From: Lepidurus packardi
Taxonomy: Eukaryota; Arthropoda; Branchiopoda; Notostraca; Triopsidae
Direction of reading: 5' to 3'
DNA: 64,000 nt
NCBI GenBank assembly: GCA_023053545.1
Contig: JAKZAN010000001.1
Coordinates: forward strand, 10,188,565 to 10,252,564
The first letter of the stretch is position 1. Every line of letters starts with the position of its first letter. Below, piece after piece: positions 10,608-22,439 of the stretch. The notes below the pieces were generated by a model. The model was not told the origin of the DNA. It did no database searches and was given only the letters and a program-made list of their open reading frames with translations. Both the position numbers and the translations under genes were made by a program.

Positions 10608-11251
10608 CCAAGATCTTCAAATCCTCCCATTTAAACCAGTGTTTCCCATACATATTGTCACGTGACTACGACGAATCACTAAAGAAGAAATACAACAGAT
10701 TTTTACGCTTAATGTTCCTTGTCTCGGAGATCAACTTACTAGATTACTATCACATTATCATATAATAACTATTATATGATATCATATAATCAGAATATTA
10801 GTCCGAACCAGATATTTTGATTTGAAATTCATCAAACGTAAGGACACACGGTTACGCTTTCCCTTACTTTACAAAATAACAGAAGGACTGACGTAAGAAG
10901 ATTCTCCTGACCCTAGACAGCTCTGACAAGTACAAATAATCACTTTGTCTATGCAGAAGATGAGAAGTTTCTAATGCAATATCGAATCTATTCAGGAATG
11001 TCACAAAAGATCAACTTTCGCCAAAAAAAATTACCCAAACTGAGCTTAAACTTGTTTTCCCAGTCTCGATACCTAACCGAACCCAAAAACGTTAACTTTC
11101 TAATGTGCGCAATCACACTTGTTATAACCCTGAGATTCCTTTTCGTTATCCCCCACGCCAACTCAGAAACCTAACCCGATCACTTGACGGCCCAAAACAT
11201 AATTATCCTGGAAAATAACACGTTAGTTTGGTTAACAAATATGATGTAAAT
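10608..11251. other. Intergenic between convergent genes
   Basis: No gene is supported. It holds a perfect AT-rich hairpin at 10756-10781 (12-bp stem, 2-base loop AC). The rest is unremarkable spacer between the acidic-protein gene and the 3' end of CYHR1. Confidence 0.6.
10756..10781. repeat. AT-rich hairpin
   Basis: TATCATATAATA, AC, TATTATATGATA: a perfect 12-bp stem with a two-base loop. It is followed by another TCATATAAT. It may mark a small inverted-repeat element or just AT-rich spacer. Confidence 0.6.
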
Positions 11252-12571
11252 CTAAAACCTGAGATTAATAATTTTGCTGGACAACACATGGTTGCAATCT
11301 ACATCTTCAGCTAACGGCAAAGCTTCCCAGGTGCTCTCCAACTTATTATTCGCAACAGTAGACTGAAATTCGAAGTGATAAATCGTCGGAACCAAATCAA
11401 GGTCTCCAAAAGGGCCTTTCAGGACCAGAAAATGCATTCCCATGGCAGTTGGATTCTTCGACTTCAAAATTAGCTGAAACATTAAACACAGTTTAAATAG
11501 TCGCCCTATAATTCTCGCTAGTATTGTATGGATACCTGATATGCCAACGAACGTTGAGAAGCTTGCGTAGGATCTTTCATTGTGCTCACGATTTTTGCTT
11601 TAACTACCCATTGCTGCCCAAACGTGGAAAAACGACTCGACTCATAGTACAATTGATGTACGTATTCTTCAGTGCGATAAGCCGTAAGTTGCAAATCTGT
11701 TCATTTTAATCAATCTTAAGAATTTTAAACAGATATTTTTTTTTTCCTACCGTTGAAAGCTATCTTTTCGTAGGATAAAAGGTCAAAAATCTGGTTAAGG
11801 CGTAGTTCGCGTTGCTCTTTCAAATTGTCGGCACTTTGTAGTATGGGCAGGAGCTCCGTGCCCGTCAGTTGGAGATAGACACAAGTTCGGCCGTGCTCTT
11901 CTTTCAAGCGCCACGGCCCACGCCAAACGCAGCCCAAACGCTCATAATTACAACGCATAATCCTGAATAACCACGCCTCTATGTTCCTTGATCTTTTTTA
12001 AAAGAATTGAGAATGATGAAGAACAAAAACCTTTCTGGACAAAGGTCCCTTTCATGGTGGGGCAAGAGATGCTTCGGGAACGGCTGAGCGCAAAAAGTGC
12101 AAAGAGTGGGGAGTTCTTGCACAGCCTTTTCTACTGCCAAGTTCCGGACCGCTAAAGTGCGAGAAATTTGCACGCGACAATTAGGACAAGTAGAGGTTTC
12201 ATCCCGTAGGCGTGCATCGGCTAGTAAATGCATAAAGCAGCTCACGCACATCAAATGGCCGTTACTACACTATATAGTTTGACCATAAAATAAGAAACAA
12301 AGGCATTTAGCTAAACAGTAAATCAAGTCAGAAAGGTTCTAACCTGGTATATAGCAGCTGGCGGTAAATCTAGACACACTGCACAGCATAAAATGCCTCC
12401 TAATCGCTGCTCTAGCTTGATTTCCTCCTGTGCTGGCAATGCTAATGGATGTGGATCCAACTTGACTCGTTTTGTAATAACTGGTGGTCCGGCAACAGCA
12501 GGCTGAGAATCAGCGTTTACCACATTTACTGACGAAGAATGGGAAATACTCGACGTATGCAAATCAGCCAT
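11252..12571 (-). CDS. CYHR1: CYHR1/ZTRAF1 orthologue (RING/TRAF-type zinc protein)
   Basis: Five exons on the minus strand: 12344-12571, 12031-12269, 11751-11962, 11536-11696 and 11252-11473. The introns are 54-74 bp with GT-AG ends, and the frame is continuous over 1,062 nt, giving 353 aa. A Ser-rich N-terminus with the basic patch KRVKLDP is followed by a RING-like finger that spans the first intron: CAVCLD, C-x2-GH-x2-C (CSNGHLMC), CMH-type spacing, then CPNCRV. Next come TRAF-type zinc motifs ([29 protein letters not shown]) and the conserved C-terminal region ([33 protein letters not shown]). This matches cysteine/histidine-rich protein 1 along its length. The family is a putative E3-like or adaptor protein without a well-defined substrate. 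The gene looks intact and under constraint. The start is the first ATG of exon 1, with divergent upstream DNA free of repeats. Confidence 0.9.
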
Positions 12572-13834
12572 ATTGTTTAAGTTTTGATGTAAAGGATGTA
12601 ACTGTTTGTTGATCCTGCGTCTTCAAACATTGTCGTGTCAGCTGATTAAGTAAACAAACCTGAGTCGATAGATAGACATACCAGTCACTTACGTAACTCT
12701 TAAAGATTTGCGAACCGATAAAAGTGCGAAACCACAGAATTGCGAACTAAAAACTCGTATGATGTTGCACTGGAATTCCGTTTTTGACTAGAAATGTTCA
12801 CGGTTTGTAACGAAGCAAGCGACCAACTATGAAGTAAAGAAAATAGGTAAAATGAAATTTTGCTTTATTATAATGTGATTATAGTATTATGTGTATTAAA
12901 ATACGGACACAGAAACCATTACGCTATACTGTTTCGTTAGGATATGCGCTACGGAGTATGTCCTTTTCATTTCATAGCATCATGATTTTCATATCATTGC
13001 TTAAATTAGGGATCCGGAATTTTTTTTTAAATTCACGTTATGAAAATAAAAAAAAATATCACAAATTATCTTTTCTTGTAAGAACAATATTGTCACGTCA
13101 ATTTTTACCACATGTATTCCTTTCGATTACAACTCTCAGGCAGGGCACTCGCTACTTCACCTCGCTTGCTCAGAACCAGTGGTGGCACCGTTCAAGTCAG
13201 CGACGCCGATGTGCACAAAGTCAACCACAAAAGCTGGGAAAGGGGCCCCCTTTTTGTGCTATTTTTAGCTCGAGTGACCTCGTGGAGTGACAATATTAAA
13301 AAACCCAAATCGATATCCTTTTATAATTAAGTCACAGTAAAATAAAAATCGTGCGTTTCTCGTATAGGAAAGTCTATATTGAAGCCCCACAAGCTCCAGT
13401 GTAAAGCGATGTAATGGGGAATGAGAGAGCGTCAGCCTAGCGGTTGTAGGGAAGACGGGACGTGGTGCCGTGCTGAAAAGGCGATAAATGACGCTAGGAG
13501 TTAAAAGGATGTCCAAGGAACAGTTGTTATATATTCAGAGTACAACCTTTTATTGATAAGGCAACAAGAACACAGTGAAATAAACAATTAACTGTTCCAT
13601 ATTACGATTAGGGAATAAGCCGAAATAGCCCAATATGGAAATAAGAAGCACAGAAAAAAATCATGAATTACAATAAAATTAATATATATAGCAGGCACTA
13701 CAACAAAATGTTGGTTAATTAGGTAACTAATAATTTTTCCTACACTCGTTCGGATTCCGGAGTAGTCGTTACCATATGTCGAAGAAGTTCCGATTGACGT
13801 CATGGCTTAGATCCGTCATGGATTAGTCTGAAGA
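12572..13834. other. Intergenic, possible small ORF only
   Basis: AT-rich spacer between CYHR1 and the two-module secreted gene. It holds one weak coding candidate (13112-13330, listed separately) and nothing else I can support. Confidence 0.5.
13112..13330 (+). CDS. Small ORF with mitochondrial-presequence-like start (weak)
   Basis: A 72-codon ORF beginning MYSFRLQLSGRALATSPRLL, which is basic, Ser-rich and lacks acidic residues, like a mitochondrial import presequence. It continues DVHKVNHKSWERGP, which looks like a real protein segment. The last ~25 codons look non-coding, so it may be a first exon whose partner is lost, or a gene fragment. I could not match it to a family. Confidence 0.25.
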   Translation: MYSFRLQLSGRALATSPRLLRTSGGTVQVSDADVHKVNHKSWERGPLFVLFLARVTSWSDNIKKPKSISFYN

Positions 13835-15249
13835 CTAATTCATCCTGACGTAGATTCTTGTGATTGCTAGGCCACTAGTGTCAATTCGCCTTCGATGGCC
13901 TTGGATGCAAATCTAAATTTTACAAAGCTTCTCAAATGCTGCAATTTTATAAATATTTAGCAACGCTACCTGCACTGGATTTTCTAAGATCGGGATCTCT
14001 ATCTTAATCGTCTGCCATTGTGAATCGGGATTGTTATTCTCGTATGAAATATTGGCTAATGTTATATCGTGTGTCTTTCCTATGACTGTGAATATCCTCA
14101 GTTGAGAATCACTTAAGGCGTTTGCTTTCAACCAGTAATCCAATTCCAAAAGTCCTCCTCTGGGAAAGGTAAAGTGGTCTATTGTATGATAATGGGCGTA
14201 CGAATTGTTCCCAGAGGGGTAATTAATTTCGATAAATCCTTGGCCTTCTGGGGGTCTTAAAACTGCGCCAGATTCTTCTGACACAATACTGTGAACCCAT
14301 ACGTTGTCTTCTTTATTATTTTGCCAGTTTGTGCTGGTAACAATTTCGCTGTAATCATCAAGCAATTCAATGGGAGTATTCTCTGTCGTTGTATCGGGAA
14401 TTACTTCCGTTTTAACTGAAGGGTTAAAAAACGACGATAAAAATATTTGTCGCTAAACAAAGTAACCGACTACCTTCTTCCGTAGTTAATTCTCCAATTG
14501 TAGGGTAAACAGGATTGTTCGTGGTGGCAGCAGATTCAGTTGACGTAGTCACGGTGTTGGAATTATTATGGACATAGATTCTCGCGATAGCTAAGCCACT
14601 ATTTGAATGCAGTTTTCGGTGCCCTTGGATGCAAAGCTAAAGTGTCAACCTTCTTTAACTGCTGTTTGAAGAAAGTTGTTTGGAGATATTGCTTTACCTG
14701 TACTTGTTCGTTAGACGCTGGTATGACTACTTCTACTGATTGCCACCATGACCCTATGGGATCCGTGTACGTTGACGTAAGGTCAACTATTGGAATTGGA
14801 TCGTGACTACTGGTCTGCATCATCTGAACCAAGAGCTCAACATCAACTTTAGTTTTAGCCACCAACCAATAATCCAATTGCAAGGACCCTCCTTCGGGAA
14901 ATGTTAAAAAGCCTAACGAATGATAATGTGCGTAACTGGCGCTGCCGGAGGGATAATTGATTTCAATAAATCCTTTGTTTCCTGGAGGTCTTACAGAACT
15001 TGTCTGGTCTGACAAATTGCCGTGAATCCATATGTTTTCGGATTTGTCGTTTCGCCAATTCGCACTGGTTAAAATGTCGGTATAATCGTCAAGCATGTCT
15101 TCATAAATTTCTAGCTGCCTTGGTGCCACAGCATTAGCAGACTTGTGCAGTAATTCGTGTTTTAATTTTCCCTCTCCTCCATTACTTGGCAAGTACTTGG
15201 GGTAAACCGCAGTAACAAGCAGAAAAGTTAGGAAAAGTCCCCAGAACAT
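13835..15249 (-). CDS. Secreted two-module protein of the ICIQGHRKR family (gene A)
   Basis: Four exons: 14698-15249, 14474-14636, 13970-14415 and 13835-13912. The introns are 57-61 bp, the frame is continuous, and the protein is 412 aa. It starts with a signal peptide (MFWGLFLTFLLVTAVYP). Two copies of a ~150-residue module follow. Key positions of a module: a (D/E)DY/F start, W-x-N-D/N-K, (I/V)W(I/V)H, LRPP or VRPP, GFIEI-x-YPSG, YAHYH, FP-x-GG, LDYWL and a closing SxWQS-x-x-IxIPAS. Each module ends at an intron and is followed by an exon opening with ICIQGHRKR...GLAIA(K/R)I. A short Thr-rich linker (exon 2) separates the modules. N-glycosylation sites are frequent. There is no transmembrane segment, so it is probably secreted. 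The module looks like a beta-sandwich, vaguely MAM-like, but I cannot assign it. Confidence 0.8.
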
Positions 15250-15937
15250 TTCGTCAGGAACTAGAATGGATAATGATTTCCTTGTAAAAGTAAAAAAAAA
15301 CGAAAACGGTTACCGGTAATTGGTGATGTCTAGAGGCCAATTAATGTCAAAATTCGTTCCCAATTCCAAATTTTAATACCAGACAGATTTTGGCAGCTTG
15401 ATTACGGACAATCACGTCTGCTCACAAGATTCAGGCTTTCTAGACCCTGCGACAGCTTTTTCGCTGGTTCTTATCTGTAACTTCTATTGATAAATCCAAT
15501 CCATTTATCGGCCTGCTGCACGTTAACCCCATTATTGGTTGTATTTTACATGACTGCATTCCATATCTTGCCCGTCAAACGGTGGCTTTACCTGAACTAA
15601 TTTATCGCATCACTAATTTATCGCATCGTCGGAGAATTTCTTATCTGGTTCTGATTGTTCGACTTTAATTAAGGGCCGCACGTGTTAAATGTAAGGAACA
15701 GATTATATCCCAAAATTATTGTCGATCAGTGGAGAATGTTTTGGGTAATCTTTTCTTCTCCGCAGCTGGTTTTAGCTGACGTAATTAATTTTTGAAATGA
15801 TACCGTAAAACATACTGTGGGTATGCTTTGAACAAAAAATGCTGTATAGGTTTACGTTTTCTACAATAAGTTCTACTTTCTTAATTTTTAAAATAATGTT
15901 TTTTAAAACGATTTCTTCATCCGTCTTTTATGTAGTA
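15250..15937. other. Intergenic between genes A and B
   Basis: About 690 bp of spacer containing the presumed promoter of gene A (minus strand, just above 15249) and the 3' flank of gene B. No gene, repeat or clear core promoter was recognised. Confidence 0.6.
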
Positions 15938-18010
15938 TCAGTAATCATAAGCGGAATGAGCTTCGGTTGGCAGTAACGCTGTATTGGAATAATTCCGGAC
16001 AAGGATCTTAGCGATTGCTAAGCCGGTACTGTCAATTTGCCTTCGATGTCCTTGAATGCAAATCTGGAAAACAAAATTCCTCAGTTCTTACTGCCCTTTG
16101 AAATAATCTGAAAAAGTTATAAACATTTTACCTGCACTTGGGCCTCAGAAGCTGGGATTTCTATGTTAATCGATTGCCATCCTGATTCGGGATTGGTATT
16201 CTCATTCGAAATATTGGCTAGTGTTGTCGTGTGTGATTTGGACTGGAGAATAAATACCCTTATCTGAGCATCGCTTTTGGCATTTGCTCTAAGCCAGTAA
16301 TCTAGTTGAAAGGTTCCTCCATTGGGAAACATGAAGTAGTTTATAGAATGGTAATGTGCATAAGAATTGTTGCCCGAGGGGTAATTGATTTCGATAAATC
16401 CTTTGCCTTCTGGGGGTCTTAAAACTGCGTCAGATTGTTCTGACACGCTACTGTGAACCCATATGTTATCTTCTTTATTGTTTTGCCAGTTTGTGCTGGT
16501 GACAATTTCGCTGTAATCATCCAGAATCTCCAAAATCATTGCAGAAGTCGAATCTGATTGTTCTGTAACGGCGGTACTTTCTGTAGTTGATTGAATCAAG
16601 GTAGTGGAAGCGTCTGAGGATGGTTTGGAACTTGGTTGACTAGTGCTTGGATTGGTGGTTGGATTGGCAGCAGAAGCCGAATCTGATTGTTCTGTAATGG
16701 CGGGACTTTCTGTAGTTGATTGAATCAAGGTAGTGGAATCGTCCGCGGATGGCGTTGAACTTGGCGTGGTAGTCTCAACATCAGTGATAGAACTCGAAGA
16801 AGCTTCGGTTGTCGGAATCTCAATTTTGGAGTTATTGTGGATTTGGATTCTGGCGATTGCCAAGCCATTAGTACGTAAGCGTTTTCTGTGACCTTGAATG
16901 CACATCTAAGAAACAGTTCTTATAGACTATTATGGAATGAAACTCGGAAAATATTACCAGTATCTTTTCCGCAGAAGCTGGGATTGTTATGTTTGCTGAT
17001 TGCCACGATGATCCTTCGGGGTCCATGTACGTAGTTGTGAGGTCGGATAATGGAGTCAGGTCGTGAGCAGTTCCTCGCATAGTATTCACCTTTAATTGGA
17101 CGTCAGTTCTACTTTTTGCCACCAACCAGTAATCCAATTCCATTATTCCCCCGTTAGGGAACGCCAACTGATTCTTGGTATGATAGTGCGCGTAAGAGGT
17201 GGTGTTAAAGGGGTAACTGATTTCAATAAATCCTTTGTTTGCAGGAGGTCTTAGACTTGCACTGGATTCTTCCGACAAGCTGCTATGAATCCACACATTT
17301 TCGGTTTTGTCGTTTACCCAGCTTGTACTCGTTACAATGTTGCTGTAATCATCAATTAAGTCCTCATTACTACGGACAACTATTTTCGCAATTGCTAAGC
17401 CGGTAGTAAGAAGACGCTTACGGTGTCCTTGAATGCAAATCTGGGAACGCAAAATGTTCTTCTATGCTAATGGATTCTTTTTTTTTTTACAATTTTGAAT
17501 CATTACTTGTAGTTGGTCCTCAGAAGCTGGAATTTCAATGCTAGCTGACTGCCATGCCATCGGGGAGTTAATATACGTAGCCGTAAGGTCGGCTAATGGT
17601 ACCTGGTCATGACTTTTACTCCTGACAATGTTTACCTTCAGTTCAATATCAGTTCTCATATCCGCTGTCAACCAATAATCCAATTGCAGAAATCCTCCTC
17701 TTGGAAAGGTTAGAATTCCTTTTGTGTGATAATGAGCGAAAGTTACAGTGCCGGAGGGATACTTAATTTCAATAAACCCTCTGTCCCCTGGGGGTAGTAA
17801 TGCACTGCTCTCATTGGACAGGGTGTTGTGAATCCACAAATTGTCCATTTTATCGTTTTGCCAATAAGTTCCTTCGGTAGTTACGCTGAAATCTTCGACA
17901 AAGTCTTCACCAAACTCTAATTGCATCGGGGCAAACTCATTTTCATCTGGCAAATACAATGGAAGAACCACTGAAACCATCACAAGGAGGAAGAAGAGTC
18001 TACAATGCAT
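15938..18010 (-). CDS. Secreted three-module protein with short mucin-type insert (gene B)
   Basis: Four exons: 17507-18010, 16958-17440, 16132-16905 and 15938-16063. The introns are 52-68 bp, all phase 0, giving 628 aa. I chose the ATG at 18010, not the one at 18040. It opens the signal peptide (MHCRLFFLLVMVSVVLP), and its GAAGAAATG context resembles the GACGAAATG starts of gene A and the giant mucin. Modules 1-3 each carry GFIEI-x-YP, AHYH or YAHYH, FP-x-GG and LDYWL, and each is followed by an exon beginning (I/M)CIQGHRKR. Exon 3 carries, before module 3, a Ser/Thr-rich stretch with two copies of the mucin repeat (LIQSTTES...TEQSDS...NPTTNPSTSQ). This ties the gene directly to the giant mucin at 27.5-45.7 kb. 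It ends SAYDY with no membrane helix. Confidence 0.8.
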
Positions 18011-18148
18011 TTCTTCAGCAGCTAAAACAGACAACTTCATTATTACATGTTTCTGACAACTGGTGCTTGTACCTTGCTTTCGCCAGACAAAATCTCCAAA
18101 TTTGTCGAAATTCCGACGTTGAGTAAGTAAACGTTAACTTAACTTCTG

Positions 18149-18155
18149 TTATATA
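18149..18155 (-). promoter_or_regulatory. Possible TATA box of gene B
   Basis: TATATAA on the minus strand, 139 bp upstream of the chosen ATG at 18010. It is a plausible core promoter element. No strong initiator was found at the expected distance. Confidence 0.35.
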
Positions 18156-19830
18156 CCTCGCCGGAAGAAAGCTTCTCTTTGAAACATCAACGACTTCGGT
18201 AGTCGTTCAAATACCCTGCCTTTTTATTAAGAAACCGATCCTTCTTATCACTTCCCTCTCTTACCCTAAAACCTTCATGGTTTTTGAGCAATGTTACTAA
18301 AACGGAACTAATTCTAAATGCTTAGATACAACTGCCTTTCAAAGCTTCCTTATCAAATTTTTAGCTTATTGGCATAGTTTTGTTTTGTAAGCCTGCCAGG
18401 GTGATTTCAGTCTTGCTTGAGAAGTGCGTCATGTATGATTACGTACTAATTCATTTGACCTTTGCCGGAAATTAGGATGTGCGAGGGATTTCAACGTCAG
18501 ACTGATACTTAATGAGAACGTAATAAAAGACTCAGTTATGCTCAGGAAAACCAAAAGTTTTTTACTGTTTCTTTTTGCATAGTTTTTTTTCGAAACCTTA
18601 CTTATAGATTCTCTAGTCGATACTATTCTGTCTTTAAAACGCACGGATTAAATTATGCATGATAATTAATTGATAATTAAATTAATGTATCATTGTGTTA
18701 GACTATTTAGTAAGTCACAGATACTTTTGCGAAAACCGTGTAACCAAATCATGCGCATAAAGACACCCATGCATACACAATAACATAATAGCTTTAAGAA
18801 GTATAAGAATATAGTTATACCGCCTTCATTACGTAGTGTGTAATCCTCTCTGATTCCATGAGTTGACAATAAGATTGCAATTTGAAGACAGTAAAAATTC
18901 TCAATGGCAAAATTATGGCACTACCCCAAACTAAGACCAATAAAAGGTCAAACTAAAACAAACTTGTATCTATTGTGTTAAGTTATAGCACGCTGTCACC
19001 AGTCCCGGAATCAGCAGATTATACTTCAAGTAAGTCTTAGATTGTAATATTGTAATTGTCAAGGTTGAGCAGCAAACAGTTATATTTTTCAAAATTGAAA
19101 AGGAAGCTGCATTTAAGTGAGACTAGTGTATACAACGGTTGGGTGACCATAGTTACGACACCTATTTTTTATTTTATTGGAGCTGGATGTATCTTCCTTC
19201 TTCTAATAGGTTGCTCTGGTCGACTTGCGAACTTGGTCTTTTCGTTACGTAATATTTCGCTTTTTACTAAGTTCCGAATAGACCTGTTCCTTAGTTTTGC
19301 AAGTGGTTCACACACTTTCTTCTTTCGCTGAGGGGAATGATTTTCGTTAAATATTTATGTGGCTTTTCTGGACCCCTTCTTGTTTTATAATCCGTCAGCA
19401 AAACTCCCTGAACATACAGAATTAAAACTTCAGGCTCAAGCACGCATGAATAACAAACTCAAACAAATTTTCCAGTTTTCTACAAAACTTGTTAGGGCAG
19501 TTAACATTATTTTAGTTGTGAGAAAAGCATTAGCATCGACTATAATAATACGAGAATATTAAATTCTGGATAATGTCTACTCGTTTGATATACTACTTCA
19601 GCATTCTCCTCGGCATTTCTGGAAGGGAACGCAAATTCGTAACTTCTTTGTTGCTAAAGTGACATATTTTAGAAAACCCACTCTCAAGCGGTTTCAAATT
19701 TAACCTTGTTAGTTTTAAAAATGTCAAGCTGAAACATAAACAAATTGCAACAATTTAACTGGAATCCGAGATAACTTCTATTTTGGATGTCTCGAATGGA
19801 ATGAAAATCGCTTGAGTTTTAAAAATCCTC
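18156..19830. other. Intergenic, AT-rich
   Basis: About 1.7 kb without a supported gene. Short ORFs here (for example 19056-19331 plus) have biased, low-information composition and no splice partners. I see no repeat family. Confidence 0.6.
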
Positions 19831-21214
19831 TTATAATTTCGCAGTCGCCTCTGAATGCACTAAATTCTCCACTAACTGGATTGCATATAGAGCCGTTCCA
19901 GGTGCCGTGGTGACCCCATAACCGCCATGACCATACTGATGGACCACCTATCGATAATCTCAAATGTACTCTTTTCTATTCCGGTTAGGTAAATAAACAA
20001 GAAGAGACCTGGAGAAATTTGTTCCCATGAGGAAGAGCCAGGTTTTCTGCCTCGACGCGAACGGGGTCACGATGTGGTCGCAATCCAGTCCATTCTCGCA
20101 CAATTTCAGCCTTCGTCAAATTGGGTAGCAACTGGGTACATCTTTCCCAGATGCTGTCACTATCATGCTGATCTAAAGTATCTCGATAGCTATCAAAATG
20201 CCTGCTTCCGCCCAAGGTCACGTATTCCATGCCTGGAATAATGTACGTGTCATAATCGCCATAGAAAAACATTTTAACCCATGGCGCCTTCACCTTTGTT
20301 TCATTTTCCGGAAAAGAAAAATAAGTTCTTTGTTCTTGTCTTGTACTTAGTACGAATACCTTGTAGACCTGCCCACGTATAGGAACCAGCTTTACATCCT
20401 GGCAAAGGCTTTTGGCGCCAAACCCAGTACAATTTACGACCACTTGGAAATCGTGTTCGCCTAAATCTTCCAATTTATCGCAAACGCGTTTTACTATTTG
20501 GCCTCCTAACTCAATAAATCTAAGACGTTATAAGATGATCTTTTAATTTTCCTTTCGGAAAGGGATAGACGAAGATTTTACTTTTGTTTTAGCCAAGGCA
20601 GGTGATATCGACTTTCGATAACCAGAGTTGTGAAATAAGCTCCGTATTTCCAATCACCGGGACAGATTTTGAGCTCGGATTCAGTAGCAGGGCGATAAAT
20701 GGGCAGTAAACTTTCCAAAAAAGGATTCTAAAACTCATTTCAAGATATAAGAAAGTGAGCTAACATAATTTAAATGATAATTAATACCCGAGTCACTTCC
20801 GGAAATTTGCTTGAGAGAATATAGCCAGAAACTTCCATTACACCGGCCTCAGCAGCTTGTGGAGACTCAAAAATTGTTCGATAATAATTATAGGCGTCAA
20901 TCAGCCATTGTCTTTTGTCGTTTGAGCAGTAGAAAAGGGCCGGAATGCGAAAAGATGGTTTTAAGAAAATTATACTTAATCAAGATGAAAATATGTCGTG
21001 GAAATAAAACAAACCTGGTTATCTCTGCAGTTGGTCCACAAAAACTTGGGCCAGGACGAAAAATGCCAGCTGCCCCATCACTTAGGGTATCTTGCTCGAA
21101 CTTATCTGCTATTACAGTGATTTGCCAATCGGGGTGTTTTTTCTTTAGCAACACTGCAGTAGTGAGGCCGATTATTCCTGCACCCAGAACACCGATTTTC
21201 ACCTGATTAGCCAT
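19831..21214 (-). CDS. D-amino-acid / D-aspartate oxidase (FAD), peroxisomal
   Basis: Five exons: 21015-21214, 20788-20911, 20582-20727, 20009-20519 and 19831-19947. The introns are 60-103 bp and the frame is continuous, giving 365 aa. The enzyme oxidatively deaminates D-amino acids to 2-oxo acids, ammonia and hydrogen peroxide. Visible signatures: the N-terminal FAD-binding GAGIIG (residues 11-16), AAGIFRP, VVNCTGFGAKSL, LVPIRGQV, YIIPGMEYVTLGG, the substrate-carboxylate Arg motif WTGLRPHRDPVR, and the C-terminal HQYGHGGYGVTTAPGTA. The protein ends in AKL, a peroxisomal type 1 targeting signal variant. The last exon uses the acceptor at 19948-19949, which restores the family's VVH-x-YGHGG motif. 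Length is close to the ~340-aa norm. Sequence alone does not separate the D-amino-acid from the D-aspartate enzyme. It lies inside the module/mucin cluster on the same strand, apparently intact. Confidence 0.9.
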
Positions 21215-21505
21215 GTTTGGTTTCAGTGGCTCAGCACTAATGAGTGGTATCCCAGTGCAACATATGTCTAACTATGTCGAAGTTGACGACTATTCCTAAG
21301 TTACAATCAGTCCTTTTCACTGATAACAATGCTCTTTTAAAAACAAGGGATCAAACCAAAACAAATACCAGATTATGGGCGTAGCTTTCCTCAGGGCCAC
21401 AAATACTATACAAGAATTATAGGCAAGCGAATTGCGTCTTTCACCATCTATCAGCCAGAATACCGACTAACGTAGATGTTTTGAAGTACAATCATTGTGA
21501 ACTCA
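21215..21505. other. Spacer upstream of the oxidase gene
   Basis: About 290 bp holding the presumed oxidase promoter (minus strand). No clear TATA box or other feature was recognised. Confidence 0.5.
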
Positions 21506-21764
21506 CTAGTGTATTTTTTTACAAATAGGCGACAATATTCTATTGCCATTTACTAAGGCAAGAATAAAAGTTGATACAACTACAAAAAGGACAGCACCAC
21601 CTATTATAGAACCCAAACTGGTCAAAATGTTCTCTTGAATCTGGTAACCGTCAAAAGGAGTGGTTGTAGGGTCTGGAAAAGATGTATTCTCTTCAGACGA
21701 AGTTCCTGAAGCTTCCATTTTTGTTACCAAAGAATTACCAATCAATTTTGGCGTCGATGTTTAA
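21506..21764 (-). pseudogene. Orphan membrane-anchor fragment of a mucin paralogue
   Basis: An open stretch on the minus strand encodes TTTPFDGYQIQENILTSLGS followed by a hydrophobic helix (IIGGAVLFVVVSTFILALV). It closely parallels the C-terminus of the giant mucin (TTPFDNYHAQENILTTIGS, then VIGGAFIFVASASFIVGLV). Upstream it stops abruptly at about 21,765, where BEL/Pao sequence begins. Downstream it lacks the long cytoplasmic tail. It is the 3' end of a further family member. The matching 5' part appears to be the module fragment at 26.29-26.63 kb, with retrotransposon debris between them. Confidence 0.65.
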
Positions 21765-21771
21765 AGGAGTA

Positions 21772-22075
21772 CATTCCCCGACTTAAGGTTAGGAAGACGT
21801 GGACGGAAAAACGAGAAAATGTTAAGATAGGAGATGTGGTTCTTGTAGTAGACGTCAATACGTCGCGTGGTCACTGGCCCATCGGAAGAATTTTGCGAGT
21901 ATTCCCCGAGAAAGACGGAATCGTTAGGACGGCTGAGGTTAAGACCGAAAATGGAGTTTATGTTCGTCCAGTGACGAAACTGTGTGTTTTCGATTCGAAA
22001 ACACATAGTGTTTTCATTTTCGGTCTTAACCTCAGCCGTCCTAACGATTCTGTCTTTCCCGGTCGATGCACCAAA
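21772..22075 (+). mobile_element. BEL/Pao retrotransposon remnant with fold-back
   Basis: Plus-strand translation gives RKTWTEKRENVKIGDVVLVV, NTSRGHWPIGRI and VRPVTKLCVF. This is the conserved C-terminal region (DUF5641) of BEL/Pao polyproteins that follows the integrase. Only this C-terminal piece remains. Directly after it part of the same sequence is repeated in inverse orientation: arms 21908-21953 and 22015-22060, nearly identical. An 11-bp palindrome lies between them (TGTGTTTTCGA / TCGAAAACACA). Confidence 0.75.
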
Positions 22076-22439
22076 AACTTTGTACGCAATACTTGGCCAT
22101 GGGTTTAACGAGTATAGTAAAATTTTAGTTTTAATTGATTTAGAAACACGTTACGACATTTTCACATTTTATTTGTTTTTTGACACAAATAAATATTTGG
22201 TAACCGAACTGAACAGTGCTTAGACAGCCATCTGAGTAGAGACGCTTGAAGAGAGTGAGAAGAAGAAGTTGAAGAAGAGGTAAGGTTAACTTAATTTTTC
22301 CATCACCTTATATAGGAACACATAACACTACTCAGGTACAAAGTGAAGGACAAAGCAATAGGCACAAAGGTCAGAACAATAACATCTAAAAACATTTAAG
22401 GTCGAAAGGCAAAAGCTTAAGTAAGGACAAGGTTAATAA
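22076..22439. other. Non-coding, possible LTR or leader of Gypsy relic
   Basis: No coding potential. It precedes a degraded Gypsy element and may hold its LTR or leader, but I could not find a matching second LTR downstream of 26.2 kb. Confidence 0.35.

Noticed and set aside
19056-19562. Two plus-strand ORFs in AT-rich spacer
   Set aside because: Biased hydrophobic composition, no family motif, no promoter or splice context.
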